Shown: positions 1 through 15,400, counted from the stretch's first letter. The stretch: DNA of 64,000 nt from Aquila chrysaetos chrysaetos (GCF_900496995.4 NC_044014.1:3778501-3842500); one strand, 5' to 3'. A program made the numbers and translations. The notes: generated by a model from the letters alone, not told the origin.

Positions 1-380
1 TTAAAAACCCCCCAAACCCCAGCGGCTTGCCACTAGTTCCACTTCAGTGAAACTGTGAGTGTTCATTTACACAAGCTCAGCATATCAACCCAAAATGAAC
101 TATGTCTAAAATTCCGTATTGGCCAGGATGCCGATCGAGATTCAGCTTCCCCAGATTTGGACGTGAAAGACTTAGAAAGGCATAAGAAGAAGACGACACC
201 TAATTCTGGTGTCCTTATCTTTTTGTCAATGTCATGTTGTCAATGCAGCTTGTGTATTGGGAAACCTGTAACTGCTAAAAGAACCATTGATGGATGAGCA
301 GACATATAAAGAAGGACATGATACCTTGTGAGCACCAGCAGTTCTGTGCCTGTTAAAACTCCTTTTCTCTTATTTTGCAG

Positions 381-458
381 ATTTGCCTTAATCGCCGGTG
401 CCAGAATACAAGTGTTTTTGGTGTCCACAGATGTGCAACAAAGTGCCATGGACGCGGA
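381..458 (+). CDS. ADAM12: ADAM12 exon: first half of EGF-like module
   Basis: The exon is 78 bp, phase 0 at both ends, after a good acceptor (ttattttgcag) and before gtaagc. It encodes 26 residues with the cysteine spacing of the ADAM EGF-like region ([14 protein letters not shown], then CATKCHGRG). The next exon completes the module. This is the first coding sequence in the window; bases 1-380 are intron. Confidence 0.9.
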
Positions 459-3400
459 GTAAGCATTATAGGAACAGGTTTTTTACAATCGGTCAATAAA
501 CACTGGACAAGAAATCATTTTATGTAATAGCTTTGGGATCTCTGATTGTTTGTAACATATCAGTCAAAGTCACTGCAATACTTTTTAATTATGTATTTCC
601 ATTTTTAGTGTCCCTTATATGAACTGCAAGAAATGGAATTATTTTTATTTAACAAAGAAATATTTATCAAGTAGTAATTATCTTGTTCTTAATTAACAGT
701 CTGTGATAAAAAGGAATTTTGTCATCTTCAAAGCAATTTGAAGTCTAACCTTCCTTCGTGAAGGATTCCTATTAACATTAAAAAAAAATACAGTTTCTAT
801 GTAGATACAGAGAAGTTAAAATATGCATTTGAATTAAGAGTCAAATGGAAAAGCATTTCCAAAAGTATTAAAACAAAGCAAAACCATATTGATGAGTTTC
901 ATGGTATGAAAGTGGTGCAGGATGAAAAATTTGATGATATTAGTTAATAATATCAAAGCAGTTTGAAACCTAGTTTATATTATGAAAATGTTAATTATGT
1001 CAAGCTATGCCTTATTAACCTTGATTTGCTGATGATCTATTTGTTTCTGTGAAAAGCTGTGGCAACCACATTGGAAGAGCCATAGGAAATTCTCTGTCCT
1101 CTCCTGAGAAGGGATTTTAATTTGCTTTAACTTATTTTATCATCCCGCATTTGAAAAACTGTGCAGTGTTGATGATGCTGTGTGTTATCATTGTGCTGGA
1201 ATGAGCATCAGCTTAGACTGGCATCTTTATCTCTGTATGATGGAGAACCTCTGATGACTCCTGAGTAGCAAAAAGTGACCTCGTAGAATTGTAGATGGGA
1301 ACTCCTGTAGTGCTTTAATTTAAAAAATAATGTTTAACAAATGATATGTTTAATTATCTTGTTGTCTTTGAAAAGTAAATCTTTTTTTTTTTTTTTTGCA
1401 TTTTACATGACCATAGCCAGTCTAAGCTATGTGAATGATATTTTAATACTCTGCAGACACAGTCAGTATAGTCTTTCTGAAAGCCTGCCAGCTGACCTTG
1501 CCAGAAAAATGCGTATTTTCAAACTCCTGTGAACTAACTAGTTTCTTACTGAGAAACCCATTTATTAATCTATTGAATGGTTTCTCCATGGTGGAGGTAG
1601 ATGAGTGATGATCAGTGTTAGCACAGAATTTAGGACCATATTTATAACTAGCCCTAAGCCCAAAAACTTTATTTAAAAATCAATTTGTACATTCACATGA
1701 GACTGTGCCATCTCTGTCCCGTGCAACAGAATTTTTTGGCCCGTTCAGTTCATGTATTCTGTCGGTACAGCACGGAGCTTTACCCTCTGTATTAGACATG
1801 TAGCCACTGCTTGGGTGGTAGCAAAAGGAAATAAAAAGCAGCCTTTTTTTTTAATGGGTGTTTGGGACTGAGACACCTCCTGAAGAAAGAGCCACGAGTC
1901 TGCCGGCTCCTTCTGCTCTGCGCAGCGGGAACAGGCTGATGTTAACGATGGGCTCCAGTTCTTTGGATCTCTCTTGTTCTGCAAGGGAGCATTTGGTAAA
2001 TCAGGTCTTGCTAGTTGTTCCTTAACTCAGATTAAAACCACCAGAACACTGAGGACTGGATCTTTATAGACAGTGCAGGTGTGATGTCAAAGGGAGGGTT
2101 TCCTCAGCCCTGACTCCAGTTTCGCGTGTTCTTCCAGCAACTGGTTCCTCTTAGAGCTGGCGGACCTGAGCAGTGGAAAAATCAGTATGCAGCCTAGTGC
2201 AAGCCCTTGCTGGCTAGGAGTGTTCAAGTGGGCTGACAAAGCTTTACAGCCTTAGGAGCGTAGAGAGACTCTTGTTCCTACGAAGGCAGAAGGAACAGAA
2301 GTTAGAAAGCAGATAATGTTGCTGCTGGAGGCAAAGAGAGAATAAGACTTAAGAGGTGTGTGATTATCCTTATATTATTGAAGTTGTCAGCTGGTGCAAG
2401 TCAAACGATTACCTGCCAAATAAATAATGCTTCTTTTAGGATCCCTGTTACTCCGTGGTGTCTTGCACTCAGAGTCGCTCTGTGCCATCTTAGTTGTGCC
2501 AATAGGCAGATCCCAGTACATCTCTTTCCTTCTGTAAGTTTTATTTCTTTCAGATGCGTCGCTATCTGATTAGGAGCCCTTATCAGCCAGTGCTGCTCTC
2601 AGATGTATAGGGTAATCCTTTTCATGTTAAGCCATTTGTCTTGTTTTGCAGGTCTGCAACAATAAAAAGAACTGTCACTGCGAGGCTGACTGGGCCCCCC
2701 CCCTACTGTGACAAGCCAGGGTTTGGTGGCAGCGTGGACAGTGGACCAATTAGGCAAGCAGGTTAGTAGTGATTCATGCTTTACCTGTTGTTTCCGTGAT
2801 AAAGAGTGGGAATACAACTCTCGTCCTGTAAGCAATGAGCTGGCAAGCTTGGGAAATAAGTCAGTAAATCAAACGGCTTAATCCAAACGCGTTGGCACCA
2901 ACCTGAAAATTTAGTGAAGTAAAACCAAGGCAGGCTGAGTGCATCAATTTTCTTGCATAACTGAAGGCACAGTGGTCCTGGCGGGTTCTTTTCTTTGCCT
3001 TTCTTTGCCTGCCTTTATTTTCAAGATACATGGTCAAGTTTAGCAGCTCGCTGCAATAAGTAGGAAATGGTATTGATTTAAGCCGAGGATGAGGAGCTAA
3101 CTCCCACACTTGAGCAAATCCTGTTGCCATGGTAGATAAACGTTGCAGTACTCTTGGATTCACCTTGAGATATGCCAAGCTCCAGTGTTCTCCACTGAGT
3201 GCACCAGGATAGAAATACCTTATTGTACACACAACCTGCTTCTATAGTTATGTGCCTAATGAAGAGTGGATATTGCAATGATTATAAATGCAAAATTATT
3301 GCATAATCAAAAATCAGAAATATATTTTATATGGTCCTTCTAAGGAGGATCTTTTGTATTGTGGAAAATAGCAGATTTCTGACCCTATCAGATTAAAACT

Positions 3401-6400
3401 ACATTTTATAGTTAGCTTCCACACATTTACCAGAAGTTGCTCTCTCATATGATAGTAGTAGGAGACGTGCATTTTCTAGAATTTGTATTTCAATTTCTCC
3501 TTGTTCAGTCTGCAGAACATTGGTTATAGTATCTTACTTCACCTTTGGCCAACCTCAGAAGGAATTATTTCTACACATTGTGAATTTTATAGGATTTGAT
3601 AATCATCACATACCAATTTTTCTCCAGAGTACTGTAACTTTAGTGACTTCCATAGAGATGTTTCTGATTTATGTCTGAGTACTTGACAGGACAAGCAGTC
3701 TATTCACATATACATATATACATATATAAACTAAAACTTGCTGGAAAATTATCTGCATGTTTTCATATGAATAATACTATTCAAAACCAAAATGTATTCT
3801 CTACATGCTAGATCCTGCAGTGAATTGTAATACTGGATTTATGACATCACGGTCATTTCCATGACAAAGCTTCACATTGTGATTTCACTGTTGAACAATC
3901 TTTTTTTAAAATACCTACCAGTTGGTAAGATAGCAAAGAAACCGTGCTCAGGCACTGAACAAGTGTGATTACTTGTGTGTTAAATGTTTTCTTCTAAGAT
4001 TTGCTCTAAAGCATTATAGTCCTTTTTCAGCTTACCTGAAAGCTAAGTATCTGGGGAGCTACAAAATATATTATAGTACAGTGCTGCACAGACAACGCTA
4101 AGTGGAGAAGACAAATATAGGATATCTTTGATAATTCTTGCATTTTGCGTTTTGGAAGCCAACACTTCAATTTAACAGAAAATTGTTTTAACGATAGTTA
4201 AATATAGTGTGGTAGTTTCACCATTTTTCTCAAAAAAATGGTGCTACTTTCAATAATACTGGGAATAAACAAATATGGAATTTGCTAGAGAGCCTAATTT
4301 TCTATCGCTAACACCTGGATTTAAATATGAACACTTGATGGGGTGGTTTGGATTACAATCTGAGTAGTTTGCACATCTCAATCAAATTACAGAAGGATTA
4401 GCTCAATAAAATACTTTCATCTTAGTCAAGCAAGGCACATGGTCTCATTAGTATTTAGTAACTGATTTTACCCCTCCCGACCCCTTCTGCCCCCCCAGCC
4501 TCCTCGCTGGTGGGGTGGGGTGAGGAGCAGAACAGCCCTTGGCTCTGGGTAAGCACTGCTCAGCAGTAACCAAAACATCCCTGAATTATCCACACTGTTT
4601 CCAGTACAAATCCAAAACCTAGCCCCATACCCACTACTATGAAGAAAATTAACTTTATCCCAGCCAAAACCAGCACACTGACTTAGAACAAATGTGTTTC
4701 ACACTCTATATTTTTCTTACAAAGAAGCCTTAAATATTTAATTGTTAGGTAGGGAAGTTAATTAATTTAAATTGTGTAATCTTAGATTACTGATTTTTAT
4801 TAATCTTTTGGAGATGGTGAGGGATTTATTATTCTGCAGTGCTATAAGGTAAAAAGCATAGCACTTCATGCCCCATGAAGCCCCATGTGTAGTTTGTTCA
4901 GTCAGTGTTGCTGACTGTGTCCACCAGCATCGAAGTGAGCTTAGGCCAGTAGATGAGAGCCAGCTGGCTGAAAATCAATCAGGATAAGGCTGAGACAGCG
5001 ATGATAGGTTACCCGAGCAAAGATTAAAGATGTTTCTCCTACTGTGGGAGTATGCATTTTTTAGGTCAGCAGTTCTGATGAATCACAACATCCTCTCTTC
5101 CAGGCAATGATCATATCACATATCCATAATGATTGGAGCTGCTGCTTACCTCTTCCTAAAAATCATAGAATCGTATGTAGAATCATAGAATCATTTAGGT
5201 TGGAAAAGACTTTTAAGATCACTGAGTCCAACTGTCAACCCAACACCCCCATGCCCACTAAACCATGTCCTGAAGGGCCACGTCTACATGTTTTTTGAAC
5301 ACCTCCAGGGATGGTGACTCCAACACTTCCCTGGGCAGCCTGTTCCAATGCCTGGCAACCCTTTTGGTGAAGACGTTTTTCCTAATATCCAAACTAAACC
5401 TCTCCGGGAGCAACTTGAGGCCATTTCCTCTCGTCCTATCACTAGTTACTTGATAGAAGAGACCAGCACCCACCCCACTACACCCTCCTTTCAGGTGGTT
5501 GTAGAGAGCGATCAGGTCTCCCCTCAGCCTCCTTTTCTCCAGGCTAAACAGCCCCAGTTCCCTCAGCCGCTCCTCACAGGACTTGTTCTCTAGACCCCTC
5601 ACCAGCTCGGTTGCCCTTCTCTGGACACGCTCCAGCACCTCCATGTCTGTCCTGCAGTGAGGGGCCCAAAACTGAACACAGGACTCGAGGTGCGGCCTCA
5701 CCAGTGCCCAGCACAGGGGACGATCACCTCCCTGCTCCTGCTGGCCACGTTATTTCTGATACAGGCCATCAGGCTTTCTTTCAGCTGCAAGTCATCTCGT
5801 CAGGGTTCATCTCACTATTGTGCCTCACTTAGGTCCCAGGAAAGTACTTAAAGCAGCTTAAAGCACTCTGAAACCTGGAACAAGTACAGCAGGCTGCAGC
5901 CCCTCGCTGCATCCCTCAGAGCACACAACACCGTCGCTGAAGTCTTTCCTTCGGCACCTCGCTTGCCTCCAGATTCGACTTGACAGCCGTGTGGGCTGGA
6001 CCACAGTGGCCCAAATTTCAGACTGTTTGCCTGGTGTTAAAGCACAATGAAACCCTTAAAATCTGGTTCTAAAGGAGCTAGGGTTACTGCTTATGTTTGA
6101 GGGACAGAATATTTAAATTTTGCACTTTACCAAACCCTGATCTAGGCCTTTCCGTCCCTTTTCTCTCCCTCTCAGCCTCTGCCTCCCTCCCACCCCGGCA
6201 GCTCAGGAAAAGGTCTGGATGAGGCCGACAGCCCATAGACCTTACGGCCCCATTTGCAGATGACAACCTAAGCAGGACCTGGCCATAGATGCAGAGAGAG
6301 TACATGGAGATGTTCATGTTTGGACCAGAATAGAATAGACCAATTTTTCCCCAATGTTAAAGAAATAACTTCAAAGCAGGCCAAAATTCAAGCATCAGGC

Positions 6401-9400
6401 TAGAAGAAATAAGAGTTTATTAGTCTTTCATTCATAGTTTATTCACTTCACCTGCATTGCAGTTAGAAACCCGGGCCAGGCAGCAATGTCCTCCTCCATA
6501 TACACAACACATTTCAGTAAAGATGGCTCTTGATAGAAGTTAACTCAATGTGTTTTGTTGCAGATAATAAGAGTTTAACCATAGGAGTGTTGATAACCAT
6601 TCTGTGCCTTATCTTTGCTGGATCAATCATGTATCTGAAAAGGAAGACGTTCATGAGATGGTTGTTTACAAGTAAAAAGACAACAATAGAGAAGCTAAGG
6701 TATGATCATTTTCCCTAATTATATTCTAATAGATATTAGTAGAAAGTAGCTGTAAACATGGCAGCTCTTATCTTGACATTCATGACAGAACAGTGTGAAT
6801 ATGTTAGAAAGAGCCAGCCTTAACAAAAATATTCACCAAGTATTAACAGTGGTGTTTTTCCTGGTTTAGTTTAACTTTATTGATTGTCAGTAAATAATGT
6901 AGGTTTGGGGTTGACTATATAGCTCTTTTGTGATAAAAAATTAAGAAGTAAAGGAAGTATTGCCCTTTTTTTTTCATTTGCTTGAAATAGTTTCATTACA
7001 TTGCATGGCCTTTTATCTAAACTCAGTCGAGTGAGCTGAAACTTTCATATTTGTGGTCATTACTGTTTAAATGCTAGATTCATTAGAATAGTCTCTTGGG
7101 TGTTACAAAGCTGCATTTCCACAGATTGCAGAAGCTAATTTAACAGACTACTGGTTTCAAAAAAATCAATATTTATTTTTGTTCTTGCAGGAGCACTAGA
7201 CAATTTTTACTTTCCTTGTTTACTATAAAAAGTCAGAAAGTCCTTGCAAAAATCTCATTCTGAAAAGAGGCTACTGTTAAAAAAATGTTATAAAGCAGAA
7301 TGTTGCTTTCAATAAATATATGTTTGTATTGCAGGTCTGTGAGTCCAGCAAGACCTTCCAGTTCATCTGAGCCTAATCATGTTCATACCAGGTCTCTCAG
7401 TAAAAATCTCACCATGAAGCCACAAAATACAAACATACAAAAAGTGAGTCCTTAAATAGTTTTTTAAAAAAAGAAGAAAAAAAACCCACGTATTATGTAG
7501 TTTGGATCTCATTTAAGTAATTTATTAGAACACAGTTATTACATGAGCTTAATATCATGTAGAACTAACAATATGTAAAATGGGAGATGTAGGCTTCAAA
7601 ATACATTTATGGCTTCCAAGTTCTAGACAGGTGGAGATGTCAAGTGCAGAAAAGAAATAGTTTAGTCTCCAGGATAGAGCCAGCCGGCTTACACCAGAAC
7701 ACTATTATCTATCTGAATGGTGAAGGATTGGTGCTTGAGTAGGACTCCAGAAGCTGTTAATTGCTTCTCTGGTTGAAGAGGTAGATAAAAGCAGAGTAGA
7801 AGACAAAAGTAAGCGAATAACATAGATATTAAAGTAGCAATGCTTGCTTATGTCAACTCTTGAAGTTTATAACTTTTGGTTGGGGTTGGTTTTGCAGAGA
7901 GATGGTCCAAGAAGACCGCTGCCTTATCAGATCATCGACATTAGTAACCCTGTGAAGACACACGATTTGCCACAACTAAAAACACCGCAGCGAGTCCTAC
8001 CACCCCTTCCCCAACTGCCATGTCACCAAGCTGTGCCTGAAAGACCCTTGCCAGCCAACCCTACGCTGAGGTTTGCCCAGGTAACCGTTGATTTGCTTTA
8101 AGCTTCTCTTCTATTTAATATTTAGTGTGTGAGTATCTGCATGCGGTGAAGAAGAACGAATGTTTTCTCATCTCTCATATTGGCCTTTTTCCACAGTATT
8201 TCCTTTATACTTTGTACAAGTTTAGAAATGTGGTGTAGGTGTATTGGTTTATGCCAACTGAGGCTGTGATCCTAAAATTTAGGATCCTGAACTCTCTCTT
8301 CACTACTCAAAAGACACAACAGTATAAACAAGCTCCATATTACAGGCAAACACAGGCTCATCTTGCCAGCTGCCCAACTGGAGGGAAACTGTACGGCTTG
8401 TTAGCAAGGTGCCAAATCCAGTGATGTAGTTTAGGAAGTCAAGTTGCAGATGTCTTGTGCAAGAGCAAAAGGTATATTAACTTGATGTGCTTCTGTTCTG
8501 CCAAGGGCTGTATGAATTGCATATTTTTTTCCAGAGCACAGATCTGAAAAGCAGACTTGTAATTACCCACACTATTTCATGTAGGTGTACCCTTCATTGC
8601 AATGTTTAAATAGAGCTGGTAACCCTTGTTTTTGTAATAAGATGCATCTCGAGACGGTATTCAGAGTAGATGAAGTTGTCTGTGCAGTTGTCTGTATTAG
8701 ATTGCCCATTTTCTTGCTTTTCTGGTCACTGGCTTCTCCCTTTTGGTTGCATTTGTAGCATGACTGTGTCTAAGCAAAGGAATCAGGCACTCAGCTATTT
8801 CGGTTTTGTAGACATTATGATATTCTGGATATAGTACAAGATTAAAGTGAAGAGAATGTCATTATTACCAAGCTATCTTAAATGAGTATCTGTCCTGGTT
8901 TTAGCTGTGATAGCGCTAATTTTCTTTCCAGTAGCTGGTATAGTGTTATGTCTTGGGTTCAGTATGAGAAGAATGTTGATAACACACTGATGTTTTCAGT
9001 TGTTGCTAAGTAGAGTTTAGACTAAGTCAAGGATTTTTCAGCTTCTCATGCCCAGCCAGCAAGAAGGCTGGAGGGGCACAAGAAGTTGGGAGGGGACACA
9101 GCCAGGACAGCTGAACCAAACTGGCCAAAGGGGTATTCCATACCATGTGATGTCATGACCAGTATATAAACTGGAGGAGCTGGCCTGGGGCAGGAGGGGG
9201 CACATCACTGCTCGGGAACTAACTGGGCATCGGTCGGCGAGCAATTGCATTGTGCATCACTTGTTTTGTATATTCCAATTCTTTTATTATTATTGTAATT
9301 TTATTATTGTTATTATCATTATTATGTTCTTCCTTTCCATTCTACTAAACTGTTCTTATCTCAACCCACGAGTTTTACCTTTTTCCTTCTGATTCTCTCC

Positions 9401-12400
9401 CCCATCCCAGTGGGTGGGGGGGAAGTGAGCGAGCAGCTGCGTGGTGCTTAGTTACTGGCTGGGGTTAAATCACGACAGTATCACATTGACTTGGATGCAG
9501 TTACTGCAAATCCATACTCAAGCAGCCGTGTCTTGAGTGCCTGTGCCCATCTGAGCTGAGCTGGGATGGCCAAGGCCAGAGCACCTTCTTCCCGCAGCAA
9601 CCTCGTGAGCTCCTCCGAGACACTTTCCCAATGATTTATACGAGGATATGGCTATCAGAAGCAGTTGCTGAAGTGCAGTGCTTTGAAAAGTGGTTGTAAA
9701 AATAACACAGAAACGAGAAGGGATGAGACAATGCTGAGCTGCCGTGTCAGTGTGCTTACGCATTATGACAGCGGATAAAATGTATCTAGTTTTAATTTTG
9801 TCTGTCTGAGCATTGAATCACTCAGGTTAGACCAACTTTTATAAGTGTGGCCAGTTTATTAATTGCTTTCAAAGTATTTGAGCTTTTTCTTCTTCCCTTT
9901 CCCATCTTGCTGGTCATTTATTTTCCTTTTCAGGGGAATAGAAAATACTGATTCTTTAAAAAATCAATTTTATAGGAAATCTGAAGTAGTATTGGTTTGT
10001 GTTGCTTTTGTCTTTAGCTCCAATGGTTTCATTGTTTATTTTCTTGCATTCCTTAAAACATTCTGCATACTTCACAGTGGTCAAAGTTAAGATTTTTAGG
10101 TGCAAGTGCTCTTCTGTTTCTTAATCAAATGACTCCATTAAAAAAAAAAAAAGAAAAGAAATTTCTTCTATTTCTTCTTATCTAGCAACTTACAAGCTTA
10201 TGCTGTCTCCCACTAGCAGAAGACAGATAGAGAAAAGGCTTTCCAAGAAAAAGTAACCATTTCTCATTCTGATAGTGCACCTGTACCTGCCCCAACCTGT
10301 CATCGCACATCAAAGCAGCCCAATGCAGCACTACAGTTCATGTTCCTAAGTGCGCTCCCCTTCAAATCCCACATGAAGTGCAAGGTAGAATACCAGATCT
10401 CTAGTACTATCATTACCAAAGACTGACAGATCTGAAACTGCCAAAAAGCTTTTCCGTTTGGCAGCTCAAATTAATTGTGATGGTTACTCCATCAAGCAAA
10501 ATATTGCTGTTTTCAATTTTCAGTTGCTGCACGAAACAGAAATAGGGCAAATGGGATCAACTCAAGGCAACCCAGTGAATAAGGAAGAGTGGCTTCTTTC
10601 AAAATTATGTCCATAACATCAATTCAAGGTTGTCAGAAACAGCTACTTTTTATACCCTAGGGACACAGAAAACACTGTATGGGAAGAAAATCTTTTCTTC
10701 AAAGTTAACGATTTTACTCCCTCAAAGCTTGGCAGAAGTAAATTAACTTGAGAATAGTTTTGGTCTAGTTTATATAGATACTACTTAATATCTTGCTTCA
10801 GCACTCTCTTGGAACTGCATCCATCAGGTTATCAAGAGGAAGCACTTTAAAAATCATTGCTACATTCATAATATCATCCAGATGCTCAGTACTGCAGTAT
10901 AGTGCTGAAGAAGAGTATCTGAAACCATTCACTGTTTCTGTGGCTTCACAGCTGCCTCCTTCTGCTTCTCCCTTCTGAGAGGTATATTTAAGCACGAGCT
11001 ACTTTCCTGCTGCCTCTGGGCTTCGAGCAGTGGATAGCTAAGGCACAACATACTAAATAGACTTTAAGACAACTCTTTTCCCCTCTAGTGGCTGTTGAGA
11101 CAGCAATGAACAGATTATTAATTTGCTATAAAATTTCCTTTCAGATGTAAGTAAAATAGTAAAAAAAAAATCACGCAACAAAACCAACAAAAAAACAAAC
11201 AAAAGAAACCCCTTGGCAAATGAACCATTGACAAGTTTAATATTTACCAATCTTGACTGATAAACAGCTTTTTCTTCTTTCAGATGCTCTTGCAAGGCAA
11301 ACATACTTTATTTACGGGCCAGATTCACAGTCAATATAAATCAGCACAGCACCATTGAAATCAAGGAAACAGTGCAGGTTTATACTAACCATGGCTTCAG
11401 TCCACGCGTTCTGATTTGATCACTTCTGCTTGGTTTTGTTCCTGTTAGCATTCAGTTGCTGCCTCTGATACTGTCATCATCTTATTACCAAAATATATCT
11501 CATCTTTTACAGGTCATCCTTATTACAGGAAATATAGCTTTGTATTTTCACTTTTCCCCTAGTAAAACTGAGCTGGGCTCACCATCCGCTCATTCTGCTA
11601 CAGTTATTTCTGTGAATTCCTCTCCTATGACACCTCAGACTGGCTTTAGACACAGAGGGGTAACACAAATTAAGTTCCCATCTACATAGATTGAGGAAGA
11701 CCATCCTGTAATCAGTTTTGGGGATGTGATTTATATCTTCAAATATTTTTTCTTCTCCTTCTAAGGATGTACATTTTCCTGGTGGCACTTTCCGGTGCTG
11801 GCATCTCCTTTCTATGAAGTGCTCCTCCATTTTGCTTCATCTCAGCTATTACACATTCTCCATCCCCATTTTTATCTGAATTCCCTTCCCCCCCCCTTTT
11901 TTTTTTCCCTCCTTCTTTTACCCTTTCTTAGGCATCAAAGATTATCTTACTGCTCAGCCATGAGAAGATGCCCATTCCATAGCTGAAGAGCTGTTCTAGA
12001 TCACCACGTCTGGATTAGCCATTTCAGCCAGCTTCCCTTGCAAAAAGAGGGGGGGAAAAAGCAACTGATAGGGTCCCATCAGTACTTAGCTGCTCTGAGC
12101 TTCTCAGAAAGTCAATTTTTCCCTACTCTGTGGTGTTGCAGGTGGTGATTAGACATAGGGCACAGCTAATTAACACAAACAAATAAACAAGGGCAGTTGT
12201 CCTCTCTTTTTGTTCATTCATCCTTACCAGATCTTCAGCTCTTGAGATCTTTGTTTCTCTAGACTGCTGAGCCTGGAGCCATTCCTCTTCCCAATGATGG
12301 TACCTAAGCATTCTGCCAACTGAAGAGTAAATACAAATCATGCAATAACAATTAGGGGCTGATCAAGCAAACAGCTAAATACTCATGTGATCAGACTAAT

Positions 12401-15400
12401 TCATGTGATTAATCATGTAAAAGTACTTGAGGGAAAAGGCCACTTTTCCATGAAGGCAGTCAAGGGAATAAAGGCTTTATGGTGTTCAAAGATACATTCC
12501 TTGTTTGCTGTCTTTATAATGCTGATGTTTGTGTGTTTGTAACAACTTTTTTTTTAAAATGCTGTCACACTTGAGGCGATGAGGCATATACTCTCCCATG
12601 GAATAAACATTATGACTTTCAACAAAATTATTACAGAAGCAACTTAGATTTCTATTTTACTGTAGGGATAATTAAGTTATTTTAAAAGTATCAGTTTCTG
12701 CTGTGATCTAACTTGTTCCAAACTGGTATATTTCACTTCAAAACACACAAACACAGCAAGATTTCATTGTGCAAGAAATTTAGTGCACAAAGTAAACTTT
12801 GGTTAAGAAATCCTGATGGTAAGATTTTTTTCTCTTAACAGTTTTAAGGTTCTAGTTCTGTATCATGGGAAATGATCGTGTTTTGAAGAACTTCCTTTGC
12901 TAGTGTTTAATTAAACTCTGTGACTTTCAACAGGATAGCCCTGAGATAAAGCTACATAGAGTATTTACAAACAAGCTGTTTATTTCATCATTTTCCAGGC
13001 CTATTTCAAGAATATTTGCAATTATTTTTACCCCCAAAGACAGAGCTCACAGACAAACTTCTTAGAGTGAGATAAGTTTATCTTGGTTTATAGAGGAAGT
13101 TCTTCTGGATGACAGTTGAGACTAATTTTTATACTGGATATGAGATTTGGCTATAAGTTAAAATAAGAATTTTTTTCCTGTTGCTATTTGTGATTCACTC
13201 AAGAACTAGTACATGTTATGCCGAGAGTGAAAAAGAAGAGGGACGTTATATACAGCTTTAAACTGTAGTTTGTTGTAAATTTGAAATGACTATATATATA
13301 AGGTTTACTTAGCTCCCATATTTCCTTCTTTATCGAAATGCCTACTGATAGTCAACCTGCATTTCCATCTTGAAAGAGAAAACATTTGCCATGGAAAGTA
13401 AGAAAACAAAGGGATGCTCAAAATGAATAATGAGAAGTTGTATTTTATTCATGTGCAATTCATGCCTATGATTACTTGTTCTGATTACGTCTTTCAGGGG
13501 ATCTGTAACTAGATTATTCTTGTAAGCTCTTCTTGTTTCTTTTTGGTCAACTTTACTAATGATAGTTATGGCAAACTAATAATAAAGAGTAACATTACTT
13601 AGAAAAAGCACGACTATGCAGTTCAAATAGTAGAAGGACTCGAAGTGAGGTTTTGGATATATTGGAGAGTTTTGTGCCCTGAGCAAGTCGCTTAATCTAT
13701 CCCAGTTCTTCATAATGAAGACCACAAATAGACATGTTACCATGTTTGCAGTGTTTCAAGGACCACACAGAAGAGACATTAGCTCATGCCTGACAGCAGA
13801 TGACTTCTGTTCTTTATTAATGAAACATTTAATTCCACAGAATGAAAGCACAGCAGCATCTCTCAGAAAAATTCCACAGATGCTACCAATTCAAACTGGA
13901 CTTGAGCAGTTTGTTTTTGTGGTCATCTGAATTTGCATTTTAAAGTCATTTCTAGTATTTCCAGCTTTCTATATAACTGCTTTTACAATGTTATGTATTC
14001 AGTCTATGTTGTTTTCATTTACCACCAATTAATCATTAACTCCAGTATAGATGCACCCAGTATTTATAGAGTAAAGAATCAAAAGAAATAAAATCATTAA
14101 AATACAGTATTAAACCTTTTTTTTTTTAAATATAAGTGCCTGTTTCTTAAAAATAAGTTATGGCTTGTCACCAGATAGATTTAAGTGAGTAACTACTCCG
14201 AACTTATCTTCAATTTGTCTCAGCTGTTGCTACGTTAAGTAAGTTATGCCAATGACTAATACGACTTTATGTTTTATAATAGGAGAGCCACAAACCAAAC
14301 CCTCCTCGGAAGCCTCTGCCAGCAGACCCTCTGACCAAAGCACGCTATAACAGTGCCTGCACAGCAGTGCCTGGACACACAAAAGCTCTGCCTCCCGTTA
14401 CTCCCGTAAGGTTAGTTCGGATCAAAATGGCTTGATAGATAGTACTTCCTTCAATGACAGGTCTAAAATGTCTTCGAGCAGATCCGCTGTGCTCTGAGTA
14501 ACTCTGTTCTGCTGTAACTATTGCTGAGAGCTACGCGACAACCATTTTTTCTATTTGCTTATAGAAAAGCACCCAGTATCAGACTGATTCTCACTGGGAG
14601 CATACCAGCACAATTGCACTGATTTCCACAGAATTAGGAGAATTTATACTGCATATGAAGGTTTCACTGCAAGCACCTGACTGTATATTTACAAAAACTG
14701 CCCACTAAATACAATTCCTTGCAAAAGAAATGAATTAATAAGCACCAATTTCAAGAGAAACAAAGCTCTCGCACAAAAAAAATTCCTACTTGGACCACCT
14801 ACAGAATTAGGCTGAGAACTGAATGCTGTTAAGATCAACCACCAATAAAAGGAATTTTCCGTTCGCACATTTCACAATGGAACATCAATTTATATCATCT
14901 GAAAATAATACCCAAAACATTAAAAAAAAACATTTAAAAAAAGGACGTTGAAGAAAAATTATCTGGAAGTGAAATAACTATGCCTAATGTTAATGGGCAT
15001 AGTCAATGGTATTTTCTTACCTAATATTCTTCACTTTCCTATGAATAAACAGTGAGCTCCAAGGAAGATAAAAGTAGTATTTTAAGCTACAAGAACTCTA
15101 CTAGTGAGGCACTTAATTGCTTAGAAAATTAAAAATAGATTCAAGTTAGTTTCCTAATACTTCTAGCAAAAAGACTGCAAGAGTGAACTTTGTTTAAGCT
15201 CCTGACTGTCTATTCTAGTAAGATATTCTGAAAGTAATAATATTTCAAGCTGACTAGTACAACTTTTTGAAACCAACTGCTATTCCACAGCATTAAGTAG
15301 CATTTCTGAACAGGTGCAAAATTGATGAGCACCCAAAGAAATAAAGAATTTAAAGAACAACACCTGAAACATCGAGCTAGCTTATCCCACTGGCCAGGCA

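Larger units (their letters stand above)
2762..6563 (+). other. ADAM12 intron with an LTR fragment and a CR1 copy
   Basis: Between the EGF/stalk exon and the transmembrane exon. It carries a minus-strand LTR fragment (4471-4677) and a minus-strand CR1 3' end (5161-5785). The rest is AT-rich and unremarkable, including a (CATATA) stretch near 3710-3730. Confidence 0.7.

Noticed and set aside
55..449. Open frames at the left edge on both strands
   Set aside because: Shadow frames over an intron and the ADAM12 exon 381-458, which is read in a different frame.
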